Shown: positions 1-9,088, counted from the stretch's first letter. The stretch: 64,000 nucleotides of DNA from Pseudacidovorax sp. (GCF_017991995.1 NZ_JAGOPN010000003.1:124001-188000); one strand, 5' to 3'. Notes: generated from the sequence alone by a model not told the origin. Numbers and translations are program-made.

Positions 1-221
1 ACCGTGATGCCGAAGCCATCGGCGCCGCGTGCGCTTTCCACGCCCAGGAAGCCGGGCTGCGCCGCCGCCAGCTCGACCATGCGGTCGGCGGCCTCGGCGT
101 AGCCGTCGTCGTCATGCCCAGCACTTCGCTGGGAGGAAAAGATGACGGCGTAGCAGGTGCCGTCGGGCAGGTGCGCAAAGGGGCTGGCGTTCGGGGTCGT
201 CATGGAGGGGGTCCGGGACAT
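1..221 (-). CDS. Antibiotic biosynthesis monooxygenase (ABM) family protein, N-terminal part
   Basis: The gene runs off the left edge, so only about 73 N-terminal residues are present. Reading the complement gives a start followed by YAVIFSSQRSAG, then GYAEAADRMVELAAAQPGFL and ESARGADGFGI. This is the pattern of small ABM-fold proteins, ferredoxin-like dimers whose members include cofactor-free monooxygenases. I chose the ATG at 221 because GAGGG lies just upstream of it. A second in-frame ATG at 203 has no ribosome site. The substrate is unknown and many homologues have no demonstrated enzyme activity. It points the same way as the isochorismatase-like gene upstream, so the two may be co-transcribed. 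Confidence 0.75.
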   Translation of the reverse strand, partial: MSRTPSMTTPNASPFAHLPDGTCYAVIFSSQRSAGHDDDGYAEAADRMVELAAAQPGFLGVESARGADGFGIT

Positions 222-299
222 GTGCCCTCGGCGCGCCGTCGCCTGGAGGGCGCAGCGCGGGGCGCCGGGCGTCGAGGTCAGCCTGCGATTCTGTGCGCT

Positions 300-872
300 T
301 CAGGCCGTTTCGAGCGCGGGCAGACGTGCGAGGGCCTGCGCCGCGCTGCACACCTGCGCGAATCGGCCCTGCAACACGGTGGCCGTCCGGGCCTTGATCT
401 GCACGGCCGTCAGCGGCTGGCCATCGGGCTGGACCATGTCGAAGGTGAGCGTGGCGTCCAGCGCATAGTCCACCTGCCAGCCGAGATCGCTGGCGTGGCG
501 TGTCGTCGTCTCGCAGCATTGCTCGGTGCGGATGCCGCTGACGATCAGCCGGCGGACGCCCTGCTGCGTGAGCCAGACGTCGAGCCCGGTGCCCACCAGC
601 GCGCTGTGCCGGTGCTTGACGAAGGTGGCGTCGGCGGCGAAGTCGGCCAGGCCGTCGAAGGGGCGGACGTGGCCGCTCTCCTCGGCGAAAGGGTTGGCGG
701 CATCGTGCGGGCCGTCGACGTGGTAGATCCTGACGATGGGCACGCCGGCCTCGCGGCAGCCTGCGATCAGCGCGTTCTGCGCGGCCAGCCACGCGGAAAC
801 GTCGTCGGGACGGTAGAAGGGGCGGTGGAGAAAGGACGCCTGGGCGTCGATCACGAGCAGGGCGGTGGTCAT
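300..872 (-). CDS. Isochorismatase-family cysteine hydrolase
   Basis: A 190-residue cytoplasmic protein of the isochorismatase-like superfamily, which hydrolyses C-N or vinyl ether bonds through an Asp-Lys-Cys triad. The candidates are D9 in LLVIDAQ, K86 in FVKHRHSAL and C119 in SGIRTEQCCETTTR. I use the ATG at 872, which puts LLVID right at the N-terminus as is usual. An upstream in-frame ATG at 971 would add 33 residues of unusual composition. The real substrate (a nicotinamidase-like amide, a carbamoyl compound or isochorismate) cannot be told from sequence. The neighbouring ABM gene gives no pathway clue. Confidence 0.85.
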   Translation of the reverse strand: MTTALLVIDAQASFLHRPFYRPDDVSAWLAAQNALIAGCREAGVPIVRIYHVDGPHDAANPFAEESGHVRPFDGLADFAADATFVKHRHSALVGTGLDVWLTQQGVRRLIVSGIRTEQCCETTTRHASDLGWQVDYALDATLTFDMVQPDGQPLTAVQIKARTATVLQGRFAQVCSAAQALARLPALETA

Positions 873-996
873 GGCTGCTTCCGGTCTGGGCGTTGAGGAA
901 GCCTGCATTGTTCGGAGCGCCGCGCCCTGCGTCCGCACCGGCTGCGCCCGCTTTCGATCGGAATCGGACATCGGCAGGTCGCGCCCCGTGCCTGCC

Positions 997-2046
997 TCAG
1001 ACCAGCTTCGCCGCCTCCAGCTCCTTCTTGAGGTAGGCGTAGAACAGCGGCGCCGCCACCAGCCCGGCCGGCCCGAAGACGGTTTCGGCCACGAACATCA
1101 CCGACAGCAACTCCCACACCGCCATGTGGGTGCGCTTGCCGACCACCTTGGCGTTGATGACGTACTCGGCCTTGTGGATCAGGATCAGGAAGACCAGACA
1201 GGCCGCCGCCGTGAGCGGCGACACCGACAGCCCCACCAGGGTCAGCACCACGTTGCACAGCAGGTTGCCCACGATGGGCACCAGCCCCGCCACGAAGGTG
1301 AAGGTGATCAGCACGGGCGTGTAGGGCAGCCGCGTGTCCCACAGCGGCAGTACCAGCAACAGGAAGGTGGCCGTGAGGGCGGTGTTGAAGCTGGCGATCC
1401 AGAACTGGGCCGCCACGATCTGCTTGAAGGCCAGGCCGAAAGTGGTGATGCGCTGGTGAAGTGCGGCAGCCAGGGGGCGGCGGTGGAGCGGCGGTAGCGC
1501 GACGGCGGCCAGGCCGCCGACGATCAGGCCCACGTAGCCGTGCAGCACGGCGTTGAGCCAGGCCCGGCCGGCCAGGGCGAGCGTGCCCGCTTCGTTGCGC
1601 AGGTAGTTGGCCACCATGCGCTGGACGTCGTCGGCCGCCGCCGGCAGCGAAGCGGCCAGCTCGGGCGGCAGCTTCTGGCGCAGTTCCAGGATGGTGCGGG
1701 CGATGTAGTCGAGCAGTCCGCGGTACTGCTGCGGCGCCTCCACCACGTATTCGCGCGCCTGCGACACACCCAGCGCCAGCAGCGCCAGCGGGCCCAGCAC
1801 CACCAGCAGGATCGCCACGGCCTTGATGATCGATTCGACCCGCGCCCGCGCGCGGGGCGGCAGCCGCCGATGTGCCCACTGCACCGTGAGGCGCGTGAAC
1901 CAGCGCGTGAACAGAAAGCCCACGCAGGCGCACAGCAGGCCCACCAGCAGATGGCTGAGCAGGATGCCCAACAGGCCCAGCCCCATCAGCAGGTAGCTGG
2001 CGATGACCACCGGCCGGCTTGCGCCGACGGCGACAGGATGCGGCAT
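997..2046 (-). CDS. AI-2E family (PerM-type) inner-membrane permease
   Basis: About 349 residues with hydrophobic segments near the N-terminus (SYLLMGLGLLGILLSHLLVG), a second pair after residue 75, and a C-terminal block of four or five helices. This is the layout of the AI-2E transporter/PerM family. Members have been linked to autoinducer-2 export or sodium/proton exchange, but most have no proven substrate. A central polar region carries the family-typical amphipathic stretch. The start is either the GTG at 2052 or the ATG at 2046, and neither has a clear ribosome site. It lies 25 bp downstream of purM on the same strand, an arrangement common in betaproteobacteria. Confidence 0.85.
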   Translation of the reverse strand: MPHPVAVGASRPVVIASYLLMGLGLLGILLSHLLVGLLCACVGFLFTRWFTRLTVQWAHRRLPPRARARVESIIKAVAILLVVLGPLALLALGVSQAREYVVEAPQQYRGLLDYIARTILELRQKLPPELAASLPAAADDVQRMVANYLRNEAGTLALAGRAWLNAVLHGYVGLIVGGLAAVALPPLHRRPLAAALHQRITTFGLAFKQIVAAQFWIASFNTALTATFLLLVLPLWDTRLPYTPVLITFTFVAGLVPIVGNLLCNVVLTLVGLSVSPLTAAACLVFLILIHKAEYVINAKVVGKRTHMAVWELLSVMFVAETVFGPAGLVAAPLFYAYLKKELEAAKLV

Positions 2047-2071
2047 CGTCACGGCGTGGCCGGGCGCATCC

Positions 2072-3139
2072 TCAGGCCACGACGACTGCGGCGCCGTTGC
2101 CGCGCTCGGCGATCATGCCGATCTGATAGACCGTCTCGCCCTGGGCGCGCAGCGTGGCCGCGCAGGACTCAGCGTCGGCGGCGGCCACTACCACCACCAT
2201 GCCGATGCCGTTGTTGAAGGTGCGGTTCATCTCGATGTCGTCGATGCCCGCCACCTTCTGCAGCCAGGCGAACAGCTCGGTCTGCGGCCAGCTGCCCTTG
2301 GTGAGGTGGGCCGCGGTGCCTTCGGGCAGCACGCGCGGAATGTTCTCCAGCAGGCCGCCGCCGGTGATGTGGGCCAGCGCCTTGATGCCGCCGTCGCCCG
2401 CCTCGCCGCCATGCGGATGCGCGGCCAGGGCCGCCAGCACCGGCTTGACGTACAGGCGCGTGGGCGCCATCACGGCCTCGCGGAAGGGCTGGCCATCGAG
2501 CGTGGAAGGCAGGTCGGCGCCGGCGCGTTCGATCACCTTGCGCACCAGCGAGAAGCCGTTGGAATGCACGCCGTGCGAGGCCAGGCCCAGCACCACGTCG
2601 CCGGGCTTGACGTTCTGGCCGGTGAGGATCTTCGACTTCTCGACCGCGCCGACGGCGAAGCCGGCCAGGTCGTATTCGCCGGCGGGATACATGCCGGGCA
2701 TCTCGGCCGTCTCGCCGCCGATCAGCGCGCAGCCCGACAGCTCGCAACCCTTGGCGATGCCGCCCACGACGCGGGCGGCGGTGTCCACGTCCAGCTTGCC
2801 GCAGGCGAAATAGTCCAGGAAGAACAGCGGCTCGGCGCCTTGCACCAGGACGTCATTGACGCTCATGGCCACCAGGTCGATGCCCACGGTGTCGTGCATC
2901 TGCCATTCGAAGGCCAGCTTGAGCTTGGTGCCGACGCCGTCGGTGCCGGAGACCAGCACCGGCTCCTTGTAGCGCTTGGGCACCTCGAACAGCGCGCCGA
3001 AGCCGCCGATGCCGGCCAGCACGCCTTCGCGCATCGTCTTCTTCGCCAGCGGCTTGATGCGGTCGACCAGCGCGTCCCCCGCGTCGATGTCGACGCCGGC
3101 GTCCTTGTAGCTGAGGGGGGTGGAGGAGGGCGAAGTCAT
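2072..3139 (-). CDS. purM: Phosphoribosylformylglycinamidine cyclo-ligase
   Basis: PurM (AIR synthetase) closes the imidazole ring in step five of purine synthesis, converting FGAM and ATP to AIR. The 355-residue product fits the family's usual 340-350. Visible hallmarks are [14 protein letters not shown], the [17 protein letters not shown] block, [13 protein letters not shown] and the C-terminal [11 protein letters not shown] segment. I start at the ATG at 3139 ([19 protein letters not shown]), since homologues begin near [10 protein letters not shown] longer reading to 3421 adds sequence unlike the family. It is transcribed divergently from hda. Confidence 0.96.
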   Translation of the reverse strand: MTSPSSTPLSYKDAGVDIDAGDALVDRIKPLAKKTMREGVLAGIGGFGALFEVPKRYKEPVLVSGTDGVGTKLKLAFEWQMHDTVGIDLVAMSVNDVLVQGAEPLFFLDYFACGKLDVDTAARVVGGIAKGCELSGCALIGGETAEMPGMYPAGEYDLAGFAVGAVEKSKILTGQNVKPGDVVLGLASHGVHSNGFSLVRKVIERAGADLPSTLDGQPFREAVMAPTRLYVKPVLAALAAHPHGGEAGDGGIKALAHITGGGLLENIPRVLPEGTAAHLTKGSWPQTELFAWLQKVAGIDDIEMNRTFNNGIGMVVVVAAADAESCAATLRAQGETVYQIGMIAERGNGAAVVVA

Positions 3140-3189
3140 GGTGGCGAGCGGCGCAGGGAAGAGACCAAAAGAAGGCGGCCCGGGCGTCT

Positions 3190-3220
3190 TCGACAGGCGC
3201 GGAGGCGGGCCGCATAGAAT
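3190..3220 (+). promoter_or_regulatory. Possible sigma-70 promoter for hda
   Basis: TCGACA (3190-3195) and TAGAAT (3215-3220) resemble -35 and -10 elements, each matching 5 of 6 consensus bases, with a longish 19-bp spacer. The site lies in the 160-bp gap between divergent purM and hda, about 80 bp before the hda start. A TAAAAT on the opposite strand at 3234-3229 could be the purM -10, but I see no matching -35. Confidence 0.4.
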
Positions 3221-3299
3221 TTCACGCGATTTTAAGGGTCGGCTCCGGCCCGCCCCACCGCATTCCCGCATCCCCTCCGCCGCCATCCATCTCCCTCGC

Positions 3300-3983
3300 A
3301 TGAAGCAGCTCGCGCTCGACATCGGCCTGCAGACAGCGCCGACGCTGGCGAGCTTCCACGTCGGGCCCAATGAAGAGGCGGTGGCCCATCTGCGGGCCTG
3401 GGTGGGTACGGGCCGGGGCACGCTGCACTCGCCGGTACCGATCTACCTGTGGGGCGAATCGGGCACCGGCAAGACGCACCTGCTGGAGTCGGTGGCTTCG
3501 GCCCTGTACGACCAGGGGGCCCGGCTGGGCTGGATGCATCCGGGCCTCTACGATCCGCCACCCTTCGACGAACAGTGGGACGCCGTGCTGATGGACGACG
3601 TGCACCTGTACGACACCGTGCAGCAGCAGGCCGCCTTCAGCTGGTTCGTTCAGGCCCAGTCGCTGCAGTGCGGCGTGGTGGCGGCGGGCGAGCTGCCGCC
3701 GGCCGACCTCAAGCTGCGCGAGGACCTGCGCACGCGGCTGGCCTGGGGCCATGTGTTCCAACTGCAGCTGCTGAGCGAGGCAGAGCGGCGGGCGGTGCTG
3801 CACGAACTGGCCTCGGCGCGCGGCCTCAAGCTGCCGCCGGAGGTGGTCGACTACATGCTGCACCGCTTCAGCCGCGACCTGGGCAGCCTCATCGAGCTGC
3901 TCAAGAAGCTCGACGGTTATGCGCTGCAGACGCAGCGTGCCATCACCATCCCGCTGGTGCGGCACATGCTCGAAAACGAATGA
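3300..3983 (+). CDS. hda: DnaA-homologue Hda, replication initiation regulator
   Basis: A 227-residue AAA+ protein related to the ATPase domain of DnaA. With the sliding clamp, Hda stimulates DnaA-ATP hydrolysis and so prevents re-initiation. The N-terminal QLALDIGL matches the clamp-binding motif at the same place in E. coli Hda. Walker A is GESGTGKT at about residues 52-59, Walker B is the weak [10 protein letters not shown], and RTRLAWG follows in the sensor region. The ATG at 3300 places the clamp motif at residue 3, as expected, and a longer upstream reading overlaps purM. The gene order hda-pcnB-folK is typical of Burkholderiales. Confidence 0.93.
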   Translation: MKQLALDIGLQTAPTLASFHVGPNEEAVAHLRAWVGTGRGTLHSPVPIYLWGESGTGKTHLLESVASALYDQGARLGWMHPGLYDPPPFDEQWDAVLMDDVHLYDTVQQQAAFSWFVQAQSLQCGVVAAGELPPADLKLREDLRTRLAWGHVFQLQLLSEAERRAVLHELASARGLKLPPEVVDYMLHRFSRDLGSLIELLKKLDGYALQTQRAITIPLVRHMLENE

Positions 3984-3991
3984 AGACACTC

Positions 3992-4016
3992 CGGGCCGCC
4001 CTGCGGGGGCGGCCCG
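3992..4016 (+). other. GC stem-loop between hda and pcnB
   Basis: CGGGCCGCC and GGCGGCCCG form a perfect 9-bp stem with a 7-nt loop just after the hda stop codon. No T-tract follows, so it is more likely an RNA-stabilising or pausing hairpin than a strong terminator. pcnB starts 14 bp later. Confidence 0.5.
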
Positions 4017-4029
4017 ACACACGGATTCC

Positions 4030-5670
4030 ATGATCAAGCAATTCATCGACAAGATCCTGGCCAAGACGGGCTCGGCCCGCGGCAGCCGTTCGCGCTTCGG
4101 CAAGCGCCAGGAAGTGGATGCCAGCGTGCACCGCATCGACCCCGCGCTGGTGGACGAGCGGGCCAAGAATGTGGTGACCACGCTGCAGCAGGCCGGTTTC
4201 GAGGCCTACATCGTGGGCGGCGCGGTGCGCGACCTGCTGCTGGGCCTCAAGCCCAAGGATTTCGACGTCGCCACCAACGCCACGCCGGAAGAGGTCAAGG
4301 GCCTGTTCCGTCGCGCCTTCATCATCGGCCGGCGCTTCCGTATCGTGCACGTGGTGTACGGCCGCGGGCGCGAGCACGAGGTGATCGAGGTCTCGACCTT
4401 CCGCGCCTACATGGAGGCCGGTGCCGCCGAGCAGGTGGCCGGCAACGAGCGCACCAGCAAGAGCGAACTCTCGGCCATGAAGCATGCCGTGGACGCCAGC
4501 GGCCGTGTGCTGCGCGACAACGTCTGGGGGCCGCAGGACGAGGACGCCGCTCGGCGCGACTTCACCGTCAACGCGATGTACTACGACCCGGCGCGGCAGA
4601 TCGTGGTCGACTATCACAACGGCATCCGCGACGCGCACAAGCTGGTGCTGCGCATGATCGGCGACCCCGCCACCCGCTACCGCGAGGATCCGGTGCGCAT
4701 CGTGCGCGCCATCCGCTTCTCGGCCAAGCTGGCGGCGCTGGGCTTCAAGATGGACGCCAAGACGGCGGCGCCGTTGGTCGAATCGGCCCGGCTGCTGGCC
4801 GACGTGCCGCAGAGCCGCATGTTCGACGAGATGCTCAAGCTGCTGCAGACCGGCCATGCGCTGGCCAGCATCGCGCAGCTGCGCACGCTGGGTCTGGCGC
4901 GCGGCATCTATCCGCTGCTCGACGTGGTGGTGGAACGCGCCGACCTGCCCTTCGTGAAGGCCGCGCTGGCCGACACCGACCGCCGCGTCGGCGAGGGCAA
5001 GCCGGTGGCGGCCAGCTTCCTGCTGGCCTGTGTGCTGTGGAGCGACGTGCGCGAAGGCTGGCAGGCGCGCCTCAAGGAGCGCCCGGGCCAGCGTGCACAG
5101 CCGCCGATCCCCGCGCTGCAGGACGCCATCGACGACGTCTTCAACACCCGCATCGGCGACGTGTCGGGCCGCGGCAAGCTGGCCGCGGACATGCGCGAGA
5201 TCTGGATGATGCAGCCGCGCTTCGACAAGCGTGTCGGCAGCACGCCCTATGGCCTGGTGGAGCAGGCGCGCTTCCGCGCCGGCTTCGACTTCATGCGCCT
5301 GCGCGCCGACATCGGCGAGGTGGATGAGGCCATCGCCGAATGGTGGCAGGAGTTCAGCACCGCCGACGACATCCGCCGCGAGGACCTGATCGAGCAGGTG
5401 CGGGCGGAGCAGCGCAAGGCGCAGTCGGGCAGCCGCGCGCCCCGCGTTCACACGCGCAGCCCTCGTGCCGCGGCGCCTGCGTCGACGGGCGGCGGTGAAC
5501 CGGCCGAGGCCGCCCTGGGCGAACAGACCGGCGATGGCGAGGAGGCCCTGGTGCCCGCAGACGGCGAGGGCGGGGCACCGCGCAAGCGCCGCCGGCGCCG
5601 CAAGCCGCGCAGCGGCGGCGGCGCGGCGGGGGGTGGCGACGCGGGCGGCTCCTCGCCCGACGCGGCGTGA
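4030..5670 (+). CDS. pcnB: Poly(A) polymerase I
   Basis: A 546-residue class II nucleotidyltransferase that adds A-tails to RNA 3' ends and thereby promotes decay. The head domain shows IVGGAVRDLLLG followed by PKDFDVATNATP, which carries the metal-binding D-x-D, then RRDFTVNAMYYDP and REDPVRIVRAIRFSAKL, the RNA-binding signature of the PcnB/CCA family. The long N-terminal extension (MIKQFIDKILAKTG) and the basic C-terminal tail (KRRRRRKPRSGGG) match PcnB rather than CCA-adding enzymes. The ATG at 4030 is the first in-frame start after hda. The stop overlaps the folK start. Confidence 0.95.
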   Translation: MIKQFIDKILAKTGSARGSRSRFGKRQEVDASVHRIDPALVDERAKNVVTTLQQAGFEAYIVGGAVRDLLLGLKPKDFDVATNATPEEVKGLFRRAFIIGRRFRIVHVVYGRGREHEVIEVSTFRAYMEAGAAEQVAGNERTSKSELSAMKHAVDASGRVLRDNVWGPQDEDAARRDFTVNAMYYDPARQIVVDYHNGIRDAHKLVLRMIGDPATRYREDPVRIVRAIRFSAKLAALGFKMDAKTAAPLVESARLLADVPQSRMFDEMLKLLQTGHALASIAQLRTLGLARGIYPLLDVVVERADLPFVKAALADTDRRVGEGKPVAASFLLACVLWSDVREGWQARLKERPGQRAQPPIPALQDAIDDVFNTRIGDVSGRGKLAADMREIWMMQPRFDKRVGSTPYGLVEQARFRAGFDFMRLRADIGEVDEAIAEWWQEFSTADDIRREDLIEQVRAEQRKAQSGSRAPRVHTRSPRAAAPASTGGGEPAEAALGEQTGDGEEALVPADGEGGAPRKRRRRRKPRSGGGAAGGGDAGGSSPDAA

Positions 5671-6218
5671 GCCTCGCGCCGGGCACGCCGACGGGCGCAC
5701 TCATCGCCAGCGACGCTGGAGGTCACCCCGTCCCAGGCAAGCACGCCGCACCCGAAGTGCCCTGCGTGCGCGCCTACGTGGCGCTTGGCGCCAATCTCGG
5801 CGACGCCCAAGCGGCCGTGGTTCGTGCACTCGCCGACCTTGGCGGCCTGCCGCAGACGCGCCTGGTCGCCCGCTCCAGCCTCTACCGCAGCGCGCCCGTC
5901 GATGCCGGTGGCCCGGACTTCATCAATGCGGTCGCCGCCCTCGAGACGCAGCTGTCGCCGCTCGATCTCCTTGACGAGTTGCAGCGCCTGGAGCTCGAGG
6001 CGGGCCGCGAGCGTCCGTATCGCAACGCGCCGCGCACGCTCGATCTGGACCTGCTGCTCCATGGCGATGCCCGCATCGCCGAGCCGCGCCTTGTGGTGCC
6101 CCATCCGCGGATGCATGAGCGGGCCTTCGTGCTGTTGCCGCTGGCGGAAATCGCGCCCGAGCGGGTCGACGCGGCGCAGCTCGCAGCCGTGGCGGGCCAA
6201 GCCATCCAACGCCTCTAA
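5667..6218 (+). CDS. folK: 2-amino-4-hydroxy-6-hydroxymethyldihydropteridine pyrophosphokinase
   Basis: HPPK transfers pyrophosphate from ATP to 6-hydroxymethyl-dihydropterin in folate synthesis. Family motifs are YVALGANLGD, ERPYRNAPRTLDLDLLLHGD and PHPRMHERAFVLLPLAEIAP. The 183-residue product has about 34 residues before the usual start of the fold. The start appears to be a GTG at 5667 overlapping the pcnB stop by 4 nt, which implies translational coupling. No ATG lies between that point and the conserved core, so the extension is probably real or the true start is another non-ATG codon. Confidence 0.92.
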   Translation: MSLAPGTPTGALIASDAGGHPVPGKHAAPEVPCVRAYVALGANLGDAQAAVVRALADLGGLPQTRLVARSSLYRSAPVDAGGPDFINAVAALETQLSPLDLLDELQRLELEAGRERPYRNAPRTLDLDLLLHGDARIAEPRLVVPHPRMHERAFVLLPLAEIAPERVDAAQLAAVAGQAIQRL

Positions 6219-6253
6219 AGCACCCGTTGGGGGCGCCGGCAGGCGCCGCCCTT

Positions 6254-6259
6254 TACACT
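6254..6259 (+). promoter_or_regulatory. Possible -10 element for the DUF47-pit operon
   Basis: TACACT followed by TGCGGG lies 59 bp before the DUF47 start. The same TTACACTTGCGG string occurs before tRNA-Ser at 29721, and similar -10/GGGCT arrangements precede rpsP and rplS. No good -35 is visible. Confidence 0.35.
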
Positions 6260-6317
6260 TGCGGGTTGCTCGGGTGTCATCACCCTGTCGCATCTTTCGT
6301 GTAAGGACGCCAATTTC

Positions 6318-6962
6318 ATGCTCGGCAAGCTGCTGCCCCGCGAGGGCAATTTCTTTGAGATGTTCAACCAGCATGCCGAGCGCATCGTCGAGGCCGCACG
6401 GGCTTTCGAACAGCTGGTTGCCAACTACAACGACGTGCACCTGCGTGAGCAGTACAACCGCGACGTCGACAACGCGGAGCGCGCGGCCGACCGCGTGACC
6501 CACGACGTCAACCTGCTGCTGCACAAGACCTTCATCACGCCCATCGATCGCGAGCAGATCCACAAGCTCATCAACACGATGGACGACGTGGCCGACCTGA
6601 TCCAGGACTGCGCCGAGACCATGGCGCTGTACGACGTGCGGCAGATGACGGACGAGATCTCCCGCCTGACCGCCCTGTCGGTCAAGTGCTGCGGCCGTCT
6701 CAAGGATGCCGTCAAGTACCTGGGCAAGATCGCCGATCCCGCCGTGGCCGAGGCCACGCTCAAGACCTGCGAAGAGATCGACCGCATCGAATCCGACGCC
6801 GACCGCGTCATGCGCAGCGCCATGAGCAAGCTCTTCCGCGAAGAGCCCGACGTGCGCGAAGTGATCAAGCTCAAGGCCATCTACGAGCTGCTGGAAACGG
6901 TCACCGACAAGTGCGAGGACGTGGCCAACGTGATCGAGGGCATCATCCTCGAGAACTCCTGA
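6318..6962 (+). CDS. DUF47 (PhoU-like) phosphate transport regulator
   Basis: A 214-residue all-helical protein of the DUF47/TIGR00153 family, a PhoU relative. It begins with LPREGNFFEMFNQHAERI and carries the acidic IQDCAETMALYD and DRIESDADRVMR helices that resemble the metal-binding motifs of PhoU. Members are almost always encoded next to a Pit transporter and are thought to adjust its activity. That is so here, with pit 19 bp downstream. It is expected to be a soluble, membrane-associated cytoplasmic protein. Confidence 0.9.
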   Translation: MLGKLLPREGNFFEMFNQHAERIVEAARAFEQLVANYNDVHLREQYNRDVDNAERAADRVTHDVNLLLHKTFITPIDREQIHKLINTMDDVADLIQDCAETMALYDVRQMTDEISRLTALSVKCCGRLKDAVKYLGKIADPAVAEATLKTCEEIDRIESDADRVMRSAMSKLFREEPDVREVIKLKAIYELLETVTDKCEDVANVIEGIILENS

Positions 6963-6981
6963 TCCGCCGGGAGCAATCTCC

Positions 6982-7992
6982 ATGGCAACGGTGCAGGTCG
7001 CCCTCTGGGTGGTGGTGGTGCTGGTCGCGCTGGCCATCGCCTTCGACTTCATGAACGGCTTCCACGATGCGGCGAACTCCATCGCCACCGTGGTGTCCAC
7101 CGGCGTGCTCAAGCCGGGCCAGGCGGTGCTGTTCGCCGCCTTCTTCAACTTGATTGCCATCTTCGTCTTCCACCTCAGCGTGGCGGCGACGGTGGGCAAG
7201 GGCATCGCGCATGCCAACGTGATCGACGTGCACGTGGTGTTCGGCGCGCTGATCGGGGCCATCAGCTGGAACCTGGTCACGTGGTACTACGGCATTCCCA
7301 GCAGCTCCTCGCATGCGCTGATCGGCGGCATCGTGGGCGCCGTGATGGCCAAGACCGGCACCTCGGGCCTGGTGGGCGCCGGTATCTGGAAGACGGTGGC
7401 CTTCATCTTCGTTTCGCCGCTGCTGGGCTTCCTTCTGGGTTCGCTGATGATGGTGGCCGTGGCCTGGATCTTCCGCCGGGCCACGCCCTCCCGGGTGGAC
7501 CGGTGGTTCCGGCGGCTGCAACTGGTCTCTGCCGGCGCCTACAGCCTGGGCCACGGCGGCAACGATGCCCAGAAGACCATCGGCATCATCTGGATGCTGC
7601 TGCTGGCCACGGGCTATGCCTCCGCCGCCGACACCTCGCCGCCCACCTGGGTGGTGGTGTGCTGTTACACGGCCATTGCCCTGGGCACCATGTTCGGTGG
7701 CTGGCGCATCGTGCGCACCATGGGCCAGAAGATCACCAAGCTCAAGCCCGTTGGCGGCTTCTGCGCCGAGACGGGCGGGGCGCTGACGCTGTTCCTGGCG
7801 ACGGCGCTGGGCATTCCCGTGTCGACCACGCACACCATCACGGGTGCCATCGTCGGTGTGGGGTCCGTCCAACGCGCCAGCGCGGTGCGCTGGGGCGTGG
7901 CGGGCAACATCGTGTGGGCGTGGATCTTCACCATTCCCGCTGCTGCCTTTGTGGCGGCCATCGCCTACTGGCTGAGCATGCAGCTGTTCTGA
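6982..7992 (+). CDS. pit: Inorganic phosphate transporter, Pit family
   Basis: A 336-residue membrane protein of the PiT family, which imports metal-phosphate with protons or sodium at low affinity. The duplicated signature is clear: FMNGFHDAANSIATVVSTG near residue 25 and LGHGGNDAQKTIGI near residue 190. There are about ten hydrophobic helices. It forms an operon with the DUF47 gene and ends facing the convergent TM2 gene. Confidence 0.95.
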   Translation: MATVQVALWVVVVLVALAIAFDFMNGFHDAANSIATVVSTGVLKPGQAVLFAAFFNLIAIFVFHLSVAATVGKGIAHANVIDVHVVFGALIGAISWNLVTWYYGIPSSSSHALIGGIVGAVMAKTGTSGLVGAGIWKTVAFIFVSPLLGFLLGSLMMVAVAWIFRRATPSRVDRWFRRLQLVSAGAYSLGHGGNDAQKTIGIIWMLLLATGYASAADTSPPTWVVVCCYTAIALGTMFGGWRIVRTMGQKITKLKPVGGFCAETGGALTLFLATALGIPVSTTHTITGAIVGVGSVQRASAVRWGVAGNIVWAWIFTIPAAAFVAAIAYWLSMQLF

Positions 7993-8018
7993 GGCGGCGG
8001 GGCGCCGGCCTGCCGCCT
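7992..8018. terminator. Hairpin between convergent pit and TM2 genes
   Basis: AGGCGGC and GCCGCCT form a 7-bp stem around a 13-nt loop that fills the gap between two converging genes. There is no T-run on either side, so any terminator role is a guess from position. Confidence 0.3.
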
Positions 8019-8020
8019 GC

Positions 8021-8521
8021 TCATTGCGAGATGCGGCGGCCTTCCTCGATCTGGTGCTCGAAGTAGCGCTGGAAGCTGAAGACGATGCTCGACATCAGCA
8101 CCGTCGCGCCGATCAGCAATGCAAGCACGACGGCACCGATGGTGAACCAGTTGGTGCCACCCGGCGCCGCATCGGGCGCGAGCTGGGGGTTGTGCTTGGC
8201 GTTCCAGCGTTCCGGCGTCATCAGGCCGTAGATGATGGCCATCAGCGCGCAGCCCGCGATGGTGAAGCCCAGGAACGGGATGAGTACCCAGCTCCAGCCG
8301 TCGTCCAGCCCGTACATGCGGGCCCGCTCGACGCCGTAGAGGCCCAGAGCGGTCGGGATCGGCAGCAGCCAGCCCAGCATGTCGCCCAGGCCGTGGAGGT
8401 AGAAGCGGTGCAGCCCCAGCGGGCCGCCAACAAAGGCGAGCCACGCTGCGAGGGTCTTGCTGCGAGGGCTGCGCACGGAAACGGCGGCGGGGACGGTCCT
8501 GGCCGGGGTGTCGACGGTCAT
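8021..8521 (-). CDS. TM2-domain membrane protein
   Basis: A 166-residue protein with an N-terminal TM2 domain: KTLAAWLAFVGGPLGLHRFYLHG is the first membrane hairpin with the family's G-x-HRFYLG-like turn, followed by DMLGWLLPIPTALGLYGVERAR. Two more hydrophobic segments follow (VLIPFLGFTIAGCALMAIIYG and WFTIGAVVLALLIGATVLM). TM2 proteins are widespread and mostly uncharacterised. AAGGAA precedes the ATG at 8521. It lies 9 bp downstream of the GNAT gene, so the two are likely one transcript. Confidence 0.85.
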   Translation of the reverse strand: MTVDTPARTVPAAVSVRSPRSKTLAAWLAFVGGPLGLHRFYLHGLGDMLGWLLPIPTALGLYGVERARMYGLDDGWSWVLIPFLGFTIAGCALMAIIYGLMTPERWNAKHNPQLAPDAAPGGTNWFTIGAVVLALLIGATVLMSSIVFSFQRYFEHQIEEGRRISQ

Positions 8522-8530
8522 AGCGGTTCC

Positions 8531-9058
8531 TTATTCGGGTGACGTGCTGCTGCCTTCGCCGAGCACCTTGTCCATCAGCACCACGTCGCGCCACTGGCCG
8601 AACTTCCAGCCGCAGTCCTTGATGACGCCGACGTGGGCGAAGCCCAGCTTGCGATGCACGCCGACCGAGCCGGCATTGGCCGAGTCGCCGATCACGGCGA
8701 TGAGCTTGCGCACACCGGCTGCCTGCGCGGCAGCGACCAGGGCTTCAAGAAGCCGTGCGCCGAGGCCCATGCCGCGTGCGGCGTCGGCGATATAGATCGA
8801 GTCCTCGGCGGAGTAGCGATAAGCGGGCCGCGGCTTGAACCAGTTGCAGTAGGCGAAGCCGAGCACCTCGCCGGCCTCGCTCTCTGCCACCAGATAGGGC
8901 AGGCCCTTGGCCAGAACGTCGGCCCGGCGGTTGGACATGTCGACCTGGGTCGGGGCGTCGGTCTCGAAGGTGCCCGTGCCATTCAGGACGTGATGGGCAT
9001 AGATGGCCGTGATGGCCGCGAGATCTTCGTCGCGGCTGGGTCGAATGGTCAGGTGCAT
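8531..9058 (-). CDS. GNAT N-acetyltransferase, phosphinothricin-acetyltransferase-like
   Basis: A 175-residue acetyl-CoA-dependent N-acetyltransferase. The opening IRPSRDEDLAAITAIYAHHVLNGTGTFE, the DSIYIADAARGMGLGARLLEALV acetyl-CoA loop and the end segment HRKLGFAHVGVIKDCGWKFGQW match the Pat/YncA (MnaT) subgroup, which acetylates phosphinothricin-like or methionine-derived substrates. The true substrate is not predictable. The ATG at 9058 gives the normal family length, and longer readings run through the divergent rpsP leader. It is transcribed away from rpsP. Confidence 0.88.
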   Translation of the reverse strand: MHLTIRPSRDEDLAAITAIYAHHVLNGTGTFETDAPTQVDMSNRRADVLAKGLPYLVAESEAGEVLGFAYCNWFKPRPAYRYSAEDSIYIADAARGMGLGARLLEALVAAAQAAGVRKLIAVIGDSANAGSVGVHRKLGFAHVGVIKDCGWKFGQWRDVVLMDKVLGEGSSTSPE

Positions 9059-9082
9059 GGAAGCGGGGGTGCGGAAGGGCGC

Positions 9083-9088
9083 TATACT
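9083..9088 (+). promoter_or_regulatory. Probable -10 element of the rpsP operon promoter
   Basis: TATACT followed by CGCGGGCTTTTC lies about 126 bp before rpsP, leaving a long leader that could carry autogenous control. A similar TATAAT-CGAGGGCTTTTC precedes rplS. The -35 region is poor. Confidence 0.5.
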